Assembly (NCBI GenBank): GCA_027559495.1
Contig: JAMXSV010000019.1
Location: forward strand, 744,001 to 808,000
From: Aurifilum marmelostoma
Taxonomy: Eukaryota > Ascomycota > Sordariomycetes > Diaporthales > Cryphonectriaceae
Length of the DNA: 64,000 nt
Direction: 5' to 3'
Shown: positions 55,492-64,000 of the stretch, in pieces
Layout: every line of letters begins with the position of its first letter
Position numbering within the stretch: the stretch's first letter is position 1
Notes under the pieces: generated by a model
What the model saw: only the letters and a program-made list of their open reading frames with translations
Database searches by the model: none
Told to the model about the DNA's origin: nothing
Translations under genes and position numbers: made by a program

Positions 55492-57451
55492 ACAACAACA
55501 ACACCACCACCAGCAGCAGCAGCAGCACCAGCAACAACAACACCAGAACAGACAGTCACCGCCACCGCCTCAGCCGCCGCAGCAGCAGCCGCCGCCACAG
55601 CCGCAGCAACAACATTCACCACCGCAGCACCAACAGCAACAAGGGGTCACAAATGTGCCCGCCGGGCAGAAACCCATGTTGCCAGGGCTGATGCAACAGG
55701 GCATGATGCAGGCAGGACAGCACATGGGCATGCAGCAGGCTCAGATGCAGTCGCCGTCGAAACCGATACCCCCTGGCGGTATGCAAGCGAGCGTCAACGG
55801 GTACTCGACACCGCAGCCGCCTGGGGCCCTAGTACAAACACATCCACGCAACAGTGTATCCAAGAATCAGACGCCTGGCCACGATGAGGTAGTCCTGCCT
55901 TCACCTGCGAGCAAGCACGGGAGCATGTCGATGCCTGGCAGCGCGCACCTTGAGGGTCAGGGCGTACCTGCGGATGGGCGGAAAATGCTGCCGTTCACCG
56001 GCCCGTTCGCTAAAGATCCGACAGAATATCAGCCCTGCTCTCGATACGTGGCTGATAGCTTCACACATGGTGGACTCAATGTGCAGGCTGCCGGCAAGAT
56101 CGGGTTCGAGTATGAGCTGTGGAAGCCAGATATACCACCTGTCGTTGCCCTTGGCAACATTGACGTTCATGCCCTCGTCATGGGTCTGCAAAGTGGTATT
56201 CACGCCGAGGTCCGTCTGGCACTGGACACGCTAGCTACCCTGACAGGGCCCGCCGGCATGGTTGATCTGGACCTGCACAGGTGTGAAGAGCTGGTGGAGA
56301 CCCTGGTAGAGTGTGCCGAGGATCAGGTCGAGCTGCTCGCGGAGCATACTGAGGAGTTGTCGGACGAGATCGTCATCAGCCCGTACGAGGACGTGTGCAG
56401 AGCCTGCCGCCTGGAGAGACTGGCCATCAAGGAGCTCCACGCAATGGGCACCCTGGACTACGAACTTGATCAGGCTACCGACCGACTGCTCTGCATCACC
56501 ACCATTCTCCGCAACATGTCATTCAACTACCACTGCCAGCAGCTTCTGGCAGACGAGATGCTGATCAAGCTTCTCTGTGTGGCGATCCGGTACCTCGGTA
56601 CCCGGAACATGTTGTTACGGACGCATGCCGACACACTTGACTTTATGAAGGATATTGTCGTCTTCCTGTCGAACATTGCCTCGTACATCGAGATACCCGA
56701 GCGCGAGCAGGCCTACTATCTCCTTCAGTTCATCCTTGCCTTCGCACCGACTCCGCACCCTGTTGTTTCCGACGGCGGCAAGATATATCTGGCTCCGTTC
56801 GACCCGGTATTGCATCCTTACCTCCCTCATGCAATCGATGCGCTGGCCAAGCTCTTTGCACGCGATGAACCCAACAGGACTCATTACAAGAACATCTTTG
56901 CTCTGGACGCCGCCACATCTCCTCCTTCCGAGCTGATCACTCGCACCTTCGCCCTCGCAATGTCTCCGATCCCGGACCAGACGCGCGAGCCTCGTGCCCC
57001 TGACATGCCATCACTGGTTGAGGCTCGCAAGGCCTTCCTCATGCAGGGGCTCCTTGCTGGCGAGATACTCTCCTCCCTGGTCCCCGATACCGACCCCAGC
57101 ATCACCTGCACGTGGCTCTCCTCCGGCAGCGGCTTCGCCCAGAACCTGTTCCTCCTCGTCAGAGAGCTCTACGTGGAATTCGAAAAGCCGACGATCCGTG
57201 CTCCGGGCTCCCACCCTCGCAGCCATCCAAAGAAGGATCCCGACCTCCTCTACATCGCTGTGACGGCGACATCAATGCTGCGCAAGCTGTCGGAGAAGGC
57301 CCGCGATCCAACCAACACGACAGGCACAATCCCGGCCAGCGTGATCCCCAAGAGCGAGAAGGTGTTGCGTGCGCTAGAGATGACCGGTGTGGAACTCTCA
57401 AGGGAGGGGCTGTTGAAGGATATTGTCGCCTTCGGCGCGCTGGAAAGGTGA
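53915..57451 (+). CDS. SWI1: SWI/SNF chromatin-remodelling subunit with ARID domain (Swi1 homologue)
   Basis: This is a nuclear, DNA-binding subunit of the SWI/SNF complex that helps recruit the remodeller to promoters. The intronless frame encodes 1178 residues. Residues 1-410 are low-complexity, rich in Gln, Met, Pro and Gly, with a first polyQ block at about 350-370. The ARID domain is at about 412-500 (DNFMKQVATFMQQ ... GWGQISHALGF ... FEDHYRSL). An uninterrupted Q24 tract follows directly at 55430-55501, coded mostly by CAG, then a mixed Q/H/P stretch to about 575. The C-terminal third (about 700-1100) is helical and matches the Swi1/BAF250 C-terminal domain (ECAEDQVELLAEH, CITTILRNMSFNY, LLLRTHADTLDFMKDIV-like segments). 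The start at 53915 follows a Pro-rich leader with stops. Q/N-rich domains of yeast Swi1 can form prions; that property is not implied here. Confidence 0.92.
55430..55501 (+). repeat. PolyQ-coding CAG/CAA tract (24 codons)
   Basis: The tract sits just after the ARID domain of the Swi1 homologue. It is mainly CAG with CAA near the 3' end, so it is likely to vary in length between strains. Confidence 0.85.
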
Positions 57452-58333
57452 AGGGTAATCTGCTCCGAAAGGGTGTGTATATGATTTCGAGAAGGTGTTG
57501 AATGCGAACTCGTATAAAACAAAATGATCTTGGCACAAAAGGAAAGGATTGAGGGCTTTATATGGTGCAGCATTCGACCGGTGTCACAAATCTGAACAGG
57601 CTATGGAACTCAACTCTTCTGTTCAAAACATTATTCGACTCCAGCAGGTTTGCTTTGGGGCAGAAAAAAGAATTCGAACAGGTGTGTACGGGCAGTGTGC
57701 TTTTGGATGGCAACGGACATCGGCATGCCGTTGCAGGTGTCTTGGTTGGAGACGGAGCGAATGAAATTAGACCAATCAATTTTTGTGTTTGTGCTATTCT
57801 GGACAGGCGAAGAAGTTTCCCTTTTCACGTGTGTGAAGCAATTGGCGGTATCAGAGAAGGGGTACATGTGTGCGAGACCAATGTCGCCTCTGACTCTTTT
57901 TCGGTATTGTGAACAGATAATGTAGCTGCTAAAGAAGTATGGCCGTGCTGACGAGAGGGCCAATCCCGCGACGAGTGGTGAAGCCTTGCTTGTCCTTCAG
58001 TTTTCAGACAACCGAGTCCCATGTAACGAGGTTGGGTCGTCTCTGCCCTACGCTTCCCTACATAGAGTCTCATAGTAACGGACGACAAGAGACAAGTCCC
58101 TGTTCTCAATCCCCTGGCCTGAACCCGGTTTCCGCTGATTATAATCTTACATCTTTTGACGTTCCTGCCCTTGCCCTGGGTATATATATGCCCGAGTATG
58201 ATACGTAGATGCGTATGATATGGTATTGTACAGCGTCTTGGAGTCTGTGTCGCTGCTAATACATCGGTGATCCGGGTCGACGACCGATGGCCGTTTGATT
58301 TGTTTCTTCCTCCAAACTTTCTTTCTCCGCCGA
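57452..58333. other. Intergenic region, convergent SWI1 and mL49
   Basis: This 0.88 kb between two 3' ends has short frames on both strands with no domain. It presumably holds 3' untranslated regions. Confidence 0.5.
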
Positions 58334-58931
58334 CTAGAAACCTCGAGCCTCAAGCCAGTTCTTGACCTTGTGATGGTGGAAGCCCTAAGTATGTCCAATC
58401 AGTGGATATTCTGCGGTAATCATTTCTAGTCAAGGCAGGGCACGCCGTCAAGCGACGGGCGGACAGACAGCCGACCTCTTTGCGCCCACGCACCTTTATC
58501 ACGACATGTCCCGTCACAGGGTTGACCTTGACATCGTCCTTCTTGAGCTTCAGCTCTTCTATGATATCGCCCTTGAGGTCCTGCGCACTGCCCACGACCT
58601 TCTTGATAAGGGTCTGTTTCCTCGTCCCGCCTGACCTGGCGTCGTCGTAGACGGGGAGGTTCTTGGAGGGCGTGCGCTCGACGCGGTAGGTGAGCCGCTT
58701 TTGTGGCGGTGATGGCGATGCTGAGGCTTCTGGTGATGGTGCTGCTGCTGCTGCTGCTGAGGAGGGGGGCGGTGAGGAAGAGCTCGAGGCTTGTGCGGCG
58801 GATGTCGTTTCAGTAGTGAGGTGTCGTGTGGTGGTAAAGACGGATGGGGAGAATGAGGCTCGGAAGGTATGGGTTAAGACCAGTCGGCTGGGTGCCGTGG
58901 TGGCTGCTCGAATTGGTATTTGGCGTATCAT
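58334..58931 (-). CDS. IMG2: Mitochondrial large ribosomal subunit protein mL49 (Img2 family)
   Basis: This is a structural protein of the mitochondrial large ribosomal subunit. Exons in transcript order are 58931-58494 and 58384-58334 (162 residues; 109-nt intron with GTGCGT donor and CTTAG acceptor). The first 40 residues (MIRQIPIRAATTAPSR) are basic with hydroxylated residues and no acids, a typical mitochondrial targeting presequence. An Ala/Ser/Pro linker follows, then the Img2 domain: LTYRVERTPSKNLPVYDDARSG, TLIKKVVG, DLKGDIIEEL and VNPVTGHVVIKG. The last exon ends HHHKVKNWLEARGF, as in other fungal members. The reading frame is open far upstream, but the ATG at 58931 starts the presequence. 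It shares a 656-bp bidirectional promoter with eIF3e. Confidence 0.9.
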
Positions 58932-59587
58932 TATGCTCTGAAATGTCGATTCGTCTCGATTGTGACGAGATTGAACCAATATCTGGCAGTGGTCTCGTGG
59001 AGGAATTCCTGAGAAGCCGGTCCTCTTTCCAGATGCGCAGGGCTGGTCAGGAAGAAAATCGCAAGCTCGCAGGCAATTGATGCATGGATCTTGCCGGGAC
59101 CGCAGCCGGCAAAGCGTAAGGTACGTACCGGTACGTACCTTGTCCCGCCGCGAGATCGGGACCACGGCCGAACTAAAGTGCGGCTGGCGAATGACAGTAA
59201 GGCCTGTGTGGAGCCACACGAAAAGGGCAGGGACAGAAGTTTGAAGCGCGCAGAGGAGAACAATGCTGGATTTTTGAGGGAGCCCCGCCAAAACCCTCCC
59301 ATTCACCAGGCCTTTAGCCCTGCCCTGCCTCCAGTCTTCCTTGTGTCTCACCCACCAACACCCACCCCCCAACCTCAACACCGACAACTTGGCGGAAACG
59401 ACCCTGCACCAGGTAGCCAGGCAGGCAGTCACATCATCTCTCTCTCTCTCTTCTCTCGGCTCGACCGATCTCGACCCCAGTCTTGACCTCGATCTTGGGC
59501 CTCCTCGAATCACCTCTAGGACCGGTACCCACACCTTGTCCATCAACCACCTATCCTCCGCAACATCACCAGAACCGATCACACACG
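58932..59587. promoter_or_regulatory. Bidirectional promoter, mL49 and eIF3e
   Basis: The region between two divergent translation genes (mitochondrial and cytosolic) contains one 24-bp perfect palindrome (separate entry) and a CT-rich leader before the eIF3e start. No gene is supported inside. Confidence 0.65.
59118..59141. promoter_or_regulatory. 24-bp perfect palindrome
   Basis: Half-site AAGGTACGTACC is followed by its exact reverse complement without spacer, so GGTACGTACC occurs twice, overlapping. It is 187 bp from the mL49 start and 447 bp from the eIF3e start. It is a strong candidate for a dimeric-factor site serving both genes; the factor is unknown. Confidence 0.5.
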
Positions 59588-61058
59588 ATGGGAGACATCG
59601 CGACGTCCGAGTTCGACCTGCTGCCCAAGCTCGTCACCAAGCTGGACCGGCACCTCATCTTCCCCCCTCCTCGAGTTCGGCAGCAACGTGGTGGATGAGG
59701 ATGGCAACGCCGACAAGGCGCGCGAGCTGCTCAAGGCCAAGTACGAGCTGCTCAAGAAGACAAACATGACCGACTACGTCGCCAACCTGTACTGCGACCT
59801 CGAGGGCCTGCAGGACCCACCAAAGGAGTTTGCCGACAAGAGGCAAAAGGTCATCGAGACCCTGGAGAACTTTGAGGACAGCACCAACAAGCTCACCGAG
59901 CTGCTGCAGACCGAGGAGGTCGTCTCAAACCTGAGGAGCGACAAGGTTGCCAACTTGGATTTCTTGAAGAAGGAGCACGATGTACGTTTTTTTTCTCTCT
60001 TTTTTTGAAAACATGGTCCCGAGAGGTTTCGCCCTGCACTGCTCCTGACCGGCTTCGTTCGTGGGCGTGGCATGGCACAGTGAGATCACGAAAGGTGGGG
60101 TTGGAGTAACGCGATGCTGATGTTGGTCATGATGTGATAGGTTACGATCGAGATGGTGAACGCGCTCTACGACTTTGGAAACTTTCAGTACAGCTGTGGA
60201 AACTACGGTGCCGCCGCCGACCTGCTGTTCCAGTTCCGTCTGCTGTCTACGGACAACGACAAGGTCCAGGCTGCGACCTGGGGCAAGCTCGCATCCGAGA
60301 TCCTGAGCACAAGCTGGGAGGCTGCGCTGGACGAGCTGAAGAAGGTGAGGGAGGGCATCGACGAGAGACTGTACAACAACCCCCTCGCACAGCTGCAGCA
60401 CCGCACCTGGCTCATCCACTGGGCCCTCTTCCCCCTCTTCAACAGCGACGCCGCTCGCGACCAGCTCCTCGAGATGTTCTTCCGGCCCGAATACATCAAC
60501 ACCATCCAGACCTCGTGCCCGTGGATCCTGCGGTACCTGACCGCCGCCGTTATCACCGGCCGCGGCCGCGCGCGGAACTCGGGGGTGCAGCAGAAGCAGC
60601 TCAAGGACATTGTGCGCATCGTGCGACAGGAGGCCTACGAGTACACGGACCCCCTGACCGACTTTGTGCGCGCCCTGTTCATCGACTTCGACTTTGAGGA
60701 GGCGCAGCGGCAGCTGGGCCGCGCCGAGGAGGTGATCCGCAGCGACTTCTTCCTGTCAACAGCGGGCGGCGATGTCTTTGTCGACAACGCGAGGCACCTG
60801 ATCTTCGAGAGCTACTGCAAGATCCACGCGCGCATCGACATCAAGGGCCTGAGCGCCAGCCTGGGCCTCAACAACGAGGACGGCGAGAAGTGGATTGTCA
60901 ACCTGATCCGCGACACGCGCCTGGACGCCAAGATCGATTCCAAGGAGGGGACCGTCATCATGAACCACCCACCCAGCAGTGTCTACCAGCAGGTCATTGA
61001 GCGGACAAAGGGAGGATTCTTTAGGACGCAGGTGCTGAACTCGGCGGTGGCGCGGTAA
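59588..61058 (+). CDS. Translation initiation factor eIF3 subunit e (Int6), apparent +1 frameshift at C6
   Basis: This is a PCI-domain core subunit of eIF3, which binds the 40S ribosome during initiation. Exons are 59588-59981 and 60141-61058 (159-nt intron). The N-terminal eIF3e domain starts DLLPKLVTKLDRHLIFP and continues, one frame over, LLEFGSNVVDEDGNADKARE. The break is a C6 run at 59662-59667; five C give a continuous frame of 436 residues, the family's normal length. ELLKAKYELLKKTNMTDYV and YDFGNFQYSCGNY are characteristic, and the PCI domain occupies about residues 250-400 (FESYCKIHARIDI, NLIRDTRLDAKID). Because the protein is so conserved and important, a real null is improbable, so a sequence error is favoured. 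Confidence 0.9.
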
Positions 61059-62278
61059 GAAGAGGATCAGGCGCGTGGTGCGAGATATGCCCCACCAACG
61101 GGGAAGCAGAGTGGAGGAGGGGTGGAGAGCAGTTTAGCTGGGTGCTGGTGCGCGACGCTACCCGGCATAATGGGAAAAGCAAAAGGAAGCGGTGGTGGTG
61201 TGGTGATATGACGACACTTGAACAAGCTTCTTTGTGTTTACGACCGGCAGAAATTTGGCGTTTAGAGGGAGGAATGGGTCTTGCCGGGTGATTCTGAAAA
61301 CGAGGCCCCCTTTGACGTCGTCGAATGAATAGACAAAACAAAAATACCCCTCAAAAGAAGCATGTCCGTCAGGACTGGTCTGAAATGGATGAGTGACTGG
61401 GCTGCCTTTCCTTGGCTTGGGTGGGTTTGACCAGATCCTCCTCACCTTTCGCCGGCATTCCCAGGTGCAAAACGTGATTGGCGAGAAAAGCAGGACCGAG
61501 GCATTCAGTAGAGCCCCAAAGATCTGGCGTTCATGAGGAACGGCTGAGTGTATTGATGTCGATCAATCGGGCCAGCAGCCAAGCCATGTGCTTGAAGAAC
61601 ACGCGGGGCGGGCGGCTACACCCGGACCACCAGCCTTACGTTGTCCCCTTTTTCGAGGGAACCCGACAATCTGGTGACGGGCGAAGAAAAGCCGGGGTAG
61701 ACTCTGGGGTGTTGAACCACACTTCTTGAAAACCTGATCTCTTTTTCCTCCACCCTCTACTGGTTTATTTGATCTCTTTTCCTACATCTTCCGGGGCTCA
61801 GCGCGTCGTGGGGGCCCAGACAAGGCTGGCTGCGGCGGACGGGGTCGAGGGCATCACGCCACGGTGGGATGCTTGGCCGGGAATAAGCTGGGCTGATCAC
61901 ACCACAGCCTGTCCATGAGGGACGGTTCGTGGCACGATGGGATCTGCGCGAGGAGCGGGTCAGGTTCTTTGTCTCTGGGGATATAAAGAGATATATGAGT
62001 TCCTGTTTCACTTTTGGGGATTATTATCAGTCTGTATAGAACATCATACTTTGGGTGGTTCAATCCGAGACAAAAGAGAAAAACGAACGGCTTATACTTT
62101 TATTTCCAATCCGATTGATTAATTGGGGCTTGAGTCTACTTATCTCCTGTTCGATCTCACACTTCTGCTTCTGCGTCACACCATCGACACAGACAACCAA
62201 TCAAGCGCACATAGACAAAAAAAACAACTACCGTCTATTCTTCTTCTATACATACAAACAACCGCCATCATATACACC
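61059..62278. other. Intergenic region, 1.2 kb
   Basis: No gene is supported. It holds the eIF3e 3' end and the promoter of the small mitochondrial protein gene; overlapping frames at 61150-62120 have no domains. Confidence 0.5.
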
Positions 62279-62573
62279 ATGCGTCCCACACCAAGACTCC
62301 TCCACCAAGTCACAAAGGCCCCCAGCGTGCTGGCCCGCCTGTCTGCTCACCCCATGAGCCCGCCCGTGGAGGCATATCCGCTGTTTGTCCTGATCACCGG
62401 CATGGTGAGTTCTTATTGCTTGGACCTTTTTTTTTTTTCCTATTTCCGATGAGCCTTTCCTCTGACATTCCTTTCTTTGACAGCTGTCGTTTGGTGCATA
62501 CTCGGCGTTCCGGGAGTTCAAGTATGACCGCAACCTGAGGCTTCAAAGACTGAATGCTGCGCGGTTCCACTGA
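62279..62573 (+). CDS. B12D/NADH-ubiquinone reductase MLRQ-like small mitochondrial protein
   Basis: This is a 71-residue inner-membrane protein resembling the MLRQ/NDUFA4 (B12D) family associated with respiratory complexes. Exons are 62279-62404 and 62484-62573 (79-nt intron, GTGAGT donor and CAG acceptor), with junction GM-LS. Residues 1-25 are basic and hydroxylated without acids (RPTPRLLHQVTKAPS), suggesting mitochondrial import. One hydrophobic helix follows (YPLFVLITGMLSFGAYSAF), then a basic tail with RNLRLQRLNAARFH. The start follows a CACC context. The family call rests on length, the single helix and the tail pattern, and is moderately sure. Confidence 0.65.
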
Positions 62574-63047
62574 GTGTTCGAGTGGTTGTTGTCATTCTCT
62601 TGGTTTCCTTTTGTCGGAGTTCCTGAGGGAAGGGGTGTTGTGGAAATTATCGCTTCTGGAGTGTGAAAAGGAATCGAATGGTCTATTCCTACGACCGTAG
62701 ATTGAGGAGCAGAGAGGTGAGGGAGTTTCATATTATTGTACATCATTAAAGCATGGTGACATTTGTATATAAAAGCAAGCTATATAATAATGGCACATGA
62801 TACCACAGACATAGTCACTTCTCCGGGATCCGAGAAGCCCCATTCATACATGCAGCACCGTATCTTAGGACATACGAATGGAGCGAGGCTGTTGTGATAA
62901 TAGCATGACCAGCAGGCCTTTGAAAATCAGCAAAAGAGAATGCAATGTTGTAATAATCACCAACCAAAGGTGCCCCTCAAGCTTGTATTTGAATCAATAG
63001 TTGGACCCTCGATCTGCCATGATCCACCACAACACACACCTACAGAA
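62574..63047. other. Intergenic region near right edge
   Basis: This 0.47 kb lies between the small mitochondrial gene and the partial minus-strand gene. No gene is supported. Confidence 0.5.
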
Positions 63048-63989
63048 TCACGCAACATCCCCCACCCCCCTCCCGTCCACCAGACGACTCCCGACGCCGC
63101 CGACGCCCCCCCACCAGAAGCAGACCGAGAAGCCACACCATACCCCCGCCCCCGACTCGCCGACCCCGACTGGCTCGCCACCGCCTCCTCCTCCTCCTCC
63201 TCCCCCCAGCCGCCCGGGGACCATCCCACCCCCATCATCTCCAGCACCTCCCTCTCCAGCTGCGAAGACGAGGTAACCCGCGTTGCCCCAGACACCGTCG
63301 TGCCCCCCCAGCCCCCCCCTCCCCAGCCCCTCAAGGTGCTCCGCCAGCCGCGCCGGCCCCGGGTCCGGCGGCACATACCACCACATCTGCTCGTCCGGCG
63401 GCCGCACCCGGCCCGACGAGGAGCTGCTGCTGGCCCCCCTACGCTCGTAGCTGGACGGCGCCGTCGCGGGCTCGCATGGGTCGCGCTGCTCCGAGGGTCC
63501 CGGCAGCGCGTCGGCCCAGTCCGTGGTCTTCTTCTTGATCTTGCGGTGTTGTGCCTCCTGGGCTGCGCGGTGCCGGAACTCGTTCTTCTTGGCGGCTTTT
63601 TGTTGTTGGGCTTCTTGGTCTGAGGGGGCGTCTGGGGCTTCTTGGTTTGTGTGGTGGACGGCTAGGGGGTCTATGCGGTCGCTTTGAAGGGGGGCGGGGG
63701 ATGGGCTTTTTAGCGAACAGGAAGGACTGGGAATAGAAAGACGAGGATAGTTTGTTTGTTGGAATCTGAGACGGGGAAGAGTGAATTACATACATGTTTG
63801 GCTCCGAGCCGGGTTTCCCAGGATCTTGAACCGGTTGATGATGACGGTGGGCGGGCGAGCCTTCTTGTAGCGAATGAGGATTATCACTAGATTGGGGTTC
63901 GAATATGTGAGCCTCTGGTTATTTCCAAGACCAATATAGCAGTTATCCCGTGCTGTAAGCTCATTTGGAACGGCAGGCAGAGAGGACAT
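63048..63989 (-). CDS. Partial or uncertain hypothetical gene at window edge
   Basis: Coding-like composition runs on the minus strand from the right edge to a stop at 63048. An upstream exon (63989 to about 63797) encodes NPNLVIILIRYKKARPP and RFKILGNPARSQT. A later stretch encodes DRIDPLAVHHTNQE, KKNEFRHRAAQEAQHRKIKKKTTDW and RPPDEQMWWYVPPDPG, then turns Gly-rich. The two parts are in different frames: an intron at about 63770-63797 (GTATGT donor, CTCAG acceptor) plus one extra G in the run at 63689-63694 would join them, but the phase is not fully resolved. The true 5' end may be outside the window. I recognise no family. The exon structure is unsure; that the region is transcribed from the minus strand is an inference. 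Confidence 0.35.
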
Positions 63990-64000
63990 GCAGTATGTGT

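Noticed and set aside
58932..59582. Open frame extending mL49 upstream by about 217 codons
   Set aside because: The extension has no mL49 similarity and runs through the palindrome and promoter; the mitochondrial presequence begins at 58931.
1..64000. Secondary-metabolite gene cluster
   Set aside because: A UstYa-like protein, oxidoreductases, transporters and regulators occur, but there is no synthase, terpene cyclase or precursor peptide, and housekeeping genes are interspersed.

Overview
The window looks like a chromosome segment of a filamentous ascomycete (Pezizomycotina, most likely Sordariomycetes; I cannot name the species). The evidence is the gene content (Zn2Cys6 and bZIP regulators, a UstYa-like protein, an Hce2/Ecp2-like secreted protein, an S28 peptidase, a DAL5-type transporter), the short GT-AG introns of about 60-170 bp with CTAAC/CTGAC-like branch sites, and the gene spacing. 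I support 25 protein-coding loci. I found no tRNA, rRNA, CRISPR array or intact transposon.

Layout. 0-6 kb: two transcription factors, a bZIP protein and a Zn2Cys6 protein whose zinc cluster is split by an unusual 1-kb intron. 8-13 kb: a DHA1-type MFS transporter, an Hce2-like secreted protein with a stop directly after its apparent start codon, and an FMN-dependent 2-hydroxy-acid oxidase. 13.8-20.7 kb: an RBR ubiquitin ligase, amidase 1, a CHY zinc-finger protein and a small Cys/His-rich protein. 23-32 kb: a secreted S28 prolyl-type peptidase, then a flavin monooxygenase, a DAL5-family transporter and a TauD-type dioxygenase, which together suggest scavenging of nitrogen or sulfur from organic compounds. 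33-44 kb: a protein with a duplicated helix-turn-helix-like unit, amidase 2, an NmrA-like protein, a quinone oxidoreductase and a membrane-anchored aspartic protease. 46-50 kb: a UstYa-like protein and an atypical SDR. 53.9-62.6 kb: housekeeping genes, namely SWI1, mitochondrial ribosomal protein mL49, eIF3e and a B12D/MLRQ-like mitochondrial protein. A partial gene runs to the right edge.

Two things stand out across the window. First, five genes (amidase 1, the NmrA-like gene, the quinone oxidoreductase, the SDR and eIF3e) each contain one +1 frameshift placed exactly at a run of 6-8 C or G. Amidase 2 has a -1 shift at a short G run, and the partial gene at the right edge may have another shift. 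Because eIF3e is a core translation factor, base-calling or assembly errors in C/G homopolymers are the likeliest cause, and the genes should not be called pseudogenes from this sequence alone. Non-coding DNA here is also rich in C or G runs of 9-17. Second, the only regulatory-looking sites that stand out are two long perfect palindromes: one of 24 bp in the shared promoter of mL49 and eIF3e, and one of 18 bp between the two transcription-factor genes.
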